Assembly: GCA_964397565.1 (NCBI GenBank) | Contig: CAYNJC010000009.1 | Span: forward strand, 1-64,000 | Direction: 5' to 3' | Source: JAPLST01 sp964397565 | Lineage (GTDB): Bacteria; Auribacterota; UBA3054; JAPLST01 | DNA length: 64,000 bases | Shown: positions 60,741 through 64,000 of the stretch, piece by piece | Numbering within the stretch: position 1 is the first letter of the stretch | Layout: each line of letters starts with the position of its first letter | The notes under the pieces: model-generated | The model's database searches: none | What the model was told of the DNA's origin: nothing | What the model saw: only the letters and a program-made list of their open reading frames with translations | Translations under genes and position numbers: made by a program

Positions 60741-63077
60741 ATGAATCTTTGCGTTGGACATTCGGTGGGCAAACTCGACGGCGCCGGCTTGGTCACCGGT
60801 ACCCGTAAATTTGTTGATGATTTCACTGTGCCCGGCATGCTGGTCGGCAAAATCCTGACCAGTCCGCACGCCCACGCCCGCATTGTCCGCATTGACACAC
60901 GCGCAGCCCGCGCGCTGCCTGGTGTTCATGCCGTCCTGTGCTACAAGGATCTTCCGCGCGTCGCGCACACCACTGCCGGCCAAGGGTTTCCCGAACCGTC
61001 GCCGTATGACAGCTTTGTGTTCGATCACAAAGTGCGCTATGTCGGCGATCGCGTCGCCGCCGTCGCCGCCGAGTCAGACGAGATCGCTGACGCGGCGCTC
61101 GCCCTGATCCAGGTCGAGTACGAAATCCTGCCCGCCATTCTGGATGCCAAGCAGGCGCGCCAGCCTGGTGCGCCGGTCATCCATGATGAACCCGAGGCGC
61201 GCGTCGTTATCCCGATCGAATATGATCCGAAAACAAATCTGGCCGGGCATGTCCGGATTGACGTCGGCGACTTGGCGCGCGGCCTGGCCAACGCCGAACT
61301 GGTCGTCGAGCGCGAATTCAAGGCGCACTATGCCCAGCATTGCCCGCTCGAGCCGCACGTCACCCTCGCCATGTTCGACGAAGACGGCCGGCTCGTCTTG
61401 GTCACCAGCACGCAAGTGCCATTCCACGCCCGCCGCATCGTCGCGCAGGCCCTGCAGATTCCCCTCAAAAACATCCGCGTGATCAAGCCGCGCATCGGTG
61501 GCGGCTTCGGCAGCAAACAGGAGGTGTTCCTCGAGCAACTCTGTGCTGCGCTGGCTTTGGCGGCACAGCGCCCCGTCAAAATCCGCTACTCACGCGAAGA
61601 CGATATCGCCCGCAGCCGCACCCGCCATGAGATGTATGTCACCATCACGCTGGGCGCCAAACGTGACGGCACACTCACCGCCATCAGTATGAACGTGCTC
61701 AGCAACACCGGCGCATATGGCGCGCACGCCCTCACGGTCGCCTCGAATTGCGGCAGCAAAGTCCTGCCGCTGTATCCCTGCGCCAATGTCATGTTTGACG
61801 CCACGGTTGTCTACACCAACCTGCCGGTCGGCGGCGCCTATCGCGGCTACGGCGCAACTCAGGCCGCCTTTGCCATGGAGTGCGCGCTCGATGAACTTGC
61901 CCACAAACTCGGGGTTGACCCGCTGGCTTACCGCCAGCAACTTCATATTCGCAGCGGGCAAACCTCACCGATCTTTGCCAAACTGGGTGAAGGCAAGGCC
62001 GGCGTGCAACAATCCATCGGCAGCTGCCACCTCGCAGAATGCATCACCCGCGGCGCTGCCGCCATTGGCTGGCAGCAAAAATATCGGTCCGACTGGTCCG
62101 ACCGGTCCGACTCTTCTGCGCAGCCCCACCTCCGGCGCGGCGTCGGCATGTGCACGCTCATGCAGGGCTCGAGCATTCCGGAAATCGACATGGGCGCCGC
62201 CTCGCTCAAAATGAACGAAGATGGCTCGTTCAATCTGCTGGTCGGCGCCACCGACCTTGGCACCGGCAGTGACACGATCCTGGCTCAAATCGCCGCCGAT
62301 GTCCTCGGCGTCGACACGACCGACCTGCTGGTCTATTCATCCGACACCGATATGACCCCGTTTGATGTCGGCGCCTATGCCTCGAGCACGACCTACTTGA
62401 GTGGCAATGCCGTGATCAAGACTGCCGAAACGATTAAAGCGCAACTTCTGCGCGTCGCCGCCGAAATGGCCGGCAAAGACAGTGCCGGCGCGACCCTGCA
62501 CGACAAGCATGTCGTCTTCGCCGATGGCACGCGCGTGCCGTTTGCCGAGATCGCTTGCTATGCCCTCTATCAAAAAAACCAATTCCAAATCGCCGCCACG
62601 GAGTCCTACATCTCACATGTCTCGCCGCCGCCCTTCTCGGCCCATTTCGCCGAAGTTGCGGTCGACCCCGAAACCGGCGAGGTGCAGCTGCTCAAATATG
62701 TGGCCGCCGTCGACTGCGGCACCGAGATCAATCCGCAGCTCGCCCGCGGCCAGACCGAGGGCGCGGTCGTCAATGGCATCGGCTATGCCCTCTGCGAGGA
62801 ATTTATCTTTGATCGCGCCGGCCGCCTGATCACCGACTCGTTCATGAATTATAAAATCCCCTCAACCCGCGATCTGCCCGAACTGGTCACCATCCATGTG
62901 CCAAGTCACGAGCCAACCGGGCCGTTCGGCGCCAAGAGCGTCTCGGAAATCTCGATCAACGGCGCGCTGCCCGCGATTGCCAATGCCATCTTCAACGCCA
63001 CCGGCGCGCGCCTGACTGAAGGCCCGTTCACGCCCGAGCGCGTCCTCAACGCCATCCGCGCCACGCGCAATGCATAA
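60741..63077 (+). CDS. Molybdopterin-binding large subunit of xanthine dehydrogenase-type hydroxylase
   Basis: 778 residues with the start at 60741 (GAGGG upstream; MNLCVGHSVGKLDG beginning). Signature segments are RKFVDDFTVPGMLVGKIL (domain a/b hammerhead), GGGFGSKQEVFLEQL, GAYRGYGATQAAFAMEC, TDLGTGSDTILAQIA and GPFGAKSVSEISINGALPA with the likely catalytic Glu. A medium FAD subunit (CoxM/XdhB) is not present around it; electrons from the FeS subunit would need another route. Substrate unassigned (purine, aldehyde or other). Confidence 0.88.
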   Translation: MNLCVGHSVGKLDGAGLVTGTRKFVDDFTVPGMLVGKILTSPHAHARIVRIDTRAARALPGVHAVLCYKDLPRVAHTTAGQGFPEPSPYDSFVFDHKVRYVGDRVAAVAAESDEIADAALALIQVEYEILPAILDAKQARQPGAPVIHDEPEARVVIPIEYDPKTNLAGHVRIDVGDLARGLANAELVVEREFKAHYAQHCPLEPHVTLAMFDEDGRLVLVTSTQVPFHARRIVAQALQIPLKNIRVIKPRIGGGFGSKQEVFLEQLCAALALAAQRPVKIRYSREDDIARSRTRHEMYVTITLGAKRDGTLTAISMNVLSNTGAYGAHALTVASNCGSKVLPLYPCANVMFDATVVYTNLPVGGAYRGYGATQAAFAMECALDELAHKLGVDPLAYRQQLHIRSGQTSPIFAKLGEGKAGVQQSIGSCHLAECITRGAAAIGWQQKYRSDWSDRSDSSAQPHLRRGVGMCTLMQGSSIPEIDMGAASLKMNEDGSFNLLVGATDLGTGSDTILAQIAADVLGVDTTDLLVYSSDTDMTPFDVGAYASSTTYLSGNAVIKTAETIKAQLLRVAAEMAGKDSAGATLHDKHVVFADGTRVPFAEIACYALYQKNQFQIAATESYISHVSPPPFSAHFAEVAVDPETGEVQLLKYVAAVDCGTEINPQLARGQTEGAVVNGIGYALCEEFIFDRAGRLITDSFMNYKIPSTRDLPELVTIHVPSHEPTGPFGAKSVSEISINGALPAIANAIFNATGARLTEGPFTPERVLNAIRATRNA

Positions 63078-64000
63078 CCCGCCTTTTCTCGTTCCACCCA
63101 AGCGCGTCCGGCTGCACGCCGCCACGTTGCAGCTGCCGCGCGTGGTGACCGTTCAGGCGGACGCGCCGTGCACCGCCGCCGCGCACCACCTACAAGAATT
63201 GTTGACTGCCAACGATCCCGTCCACCGGCGGCATCGTTTGTCCGCCGCGCCCGCGCTGGTTACCATGCTTCAGACGGCTGCCGGACATGGCCCCGAAAGC
63301 TACACGCTGGCCATTACGCCGCGGGGCATCCGCATTGCCGCCGCAGATGCCGCCGGCGCGTTCTATGCTGTCCAGACTCTGCGCGAGTTGTTGACCATCC
63401 ACGGCGATGCGCTGCCGTGTTGCGCAATCCGCGACTGGCCCGATTTCCGCCGGCGCGGCGTCTATCTCGATATTTCGCGCGGCCGCGTCCCGACCTTGGC
63501 CTGTCTCAAGGACTTGGTTGCCCTGCTGGCCCAATGGAAGATCAACGAACTGCAGCTCAACATCGAAAACGTGTTCCAGTTTGTCGCGCATCCGGACATC
63601 GGCAAGGGCTACAGTCCCCTATCCGCCAAGGACATTGTCCACCTGCGCGAGCATTGTGCCCGGTATCATATTCAGCTTGTCGGCGCATTTGCCAGTTTTG
63701 GTCATTTTGAGAAAATTCTGCAATTGCCGAATTACCGCATGCTGGGCGAGCTGCCCGGCCAGCATTACTGGCCCGGTGGCACGACCCTATGCCCGACCGA
63801 TCCACGTTCAATTCGCTTGCTAGCCGAGCTGTACGCCGAGTTCGTCCCACTGTTCACCGCTGTTGACTTTAATATTAATGGCGACGAAACCTGCGAGTTG
63901 GGCGAAGGCCGCAGCAAACGCAGGGCAGATAAGGTTGGCAAAGGCCGCGTTTATCTCGACTTCGTGCTGAAATTGGCTGCGCTCGTGCGCACGCATGGCA
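63070..64000 (+). CDS. Glycoside hydrolase family 20-like beta-N-acetylhexosaminidase (cut by window end)
   Basis: Starts at 63070, overlapping the large-subunit stop by 8 bp, and is open to the end of the window (310 codons seen). The N-terminal 110 residues resemble the GH20b zincin-like domain (YTLAITPRGIRIAAADAAGA); then RDWPDFRRRGVYLDISRGRVP and FNINGDETCELGEG, the latter carrying the Asp-Glu pair of GH20. It would remove terminal GlcNAc or GalNAc. No signal peptide is evident in the visible N-terminus. Confidence 0.8.
   Translation, partial: MHNPPFLVPPKRVRLHAATLQLPRVVTVQADAPCTAAAHHLQELLTANDPVHRRHRLSAAPALVTMLQTAAGHGPESYTLAITPRGIRIAAADAAGAFYAVQTLRELLTIHGDALPCCAIRDWPDFRRRGVYLDISRGRVPTLACLKDLVALLAQWKINELQLNIENVFQFVAHPDIGKGYSPLSAKDIVHLREHCARYHIQLVGAFASFGHFEKILQLPNYRMLGELPGQHYWPGGTTLCPTDPRSIRLLAELYAEFVPLFTAVDFNINGDETCELGEGRSKRRADKVGKGRVYLDFVLKLAALVRTHG

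Overview
The window is a high-GC bacterial chromosome segment, mostly packed, partly overlapping genes. The best phylum-level guess is the PVC group, Kiritimatiellota-like. That is an inference from two secreted proteins with PEP-CTERM sorting tails, several polysaccharide-active enzymes (GH36, GH130, GH20, a polysaccharide deacetylase), a short Rho, and intergenic space filled with many small dispersed repeats. No rRNA or other phylogenetic marker is present to settle it.

Layout. 0-3 kb: sulfate activation and cysteine synthesis (fused cysNC, cysE). 3-20 kb: an accessory region. It opens with a lower-GC stretch (about 3.2-7.0 kb) holding a PD-(D/E)XK protein, a small P-loop NTPase and a 13-repeat secreted PEP-CTERM protein. 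A defence-like operon follows: a small ORF, a PD-(D/E)XK protein and a 1735-residue protein with a Cap4/DUF4297-like nuclease end and a STAND-type NTPase. Next come a HEPN-motif gene and a membrane-ankyrin gene, each followed by an integron attC-like site (an integrase-less cassette cluster, CALIN), then a BrnT-BrnA toxin-antitoxin pair and a secreted GH36 alpha-galactosidase. A promoter/leader module is duplicated ahead of the nuclease operon and the HEPN cassette, and a degraded copy lies ahead of brnT.

20-25 kb: a three-gene minus-strand sulfur-trafficking operon (metallo-beta-lactamase with three rhodanese domains, YeeE-like half transporter, YeeE-like half transporter fused to three rhodanese domains). 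25-36 kb: envelope and secreted proteins (5'-nucleotidase with a C-terminal lamin-tail-like domain, beta-propeller protein, secretin N-domain protein, Pal, a LysM/coiled-coil lipoprotein, polysaccharide deacetylase with flavodoxin) plus an NFACT protein. 36-41 kb: minus-strand aminotransferase with radical-SAM protein, and a PEP-CTERM protein with tsaC. 41-51 kb: plus-strand core genes purB, phosphatase, murJ, truncated flavin-fold ORF, Cys-rich ORF, rho, YkgJ-like, YhcH-like, marC, CPBP protease, tRNA-Leu(CAA), tgt, smpB. 51-59 kb: minus-strand ADP-ribosylglycohydrolase, MFS transporter, methyltransferase, GH130, FG-GAP protein, pgi. 59-64 kb: DUF2752, a molybdenum hydroxylase (FeS and Mo subunits, no FAD subunit in view) interrupted by a GxxExxY gene, and a GH20 gene cut by the window edge.

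Non-coding structure. Sigma-70-like promoters with 17-bp spacing and a TGC-extended -10 recur; several lie only 5-12 bp from the start codon, suggesting leaderless or near-leaderless mRNAs. A hairpin family (CGACA-N5-TGTCG core, constant 5-nt loop in five copies, one inside the tsaC coding sequence) and a GC-rich palindrome family are scattered through the window.
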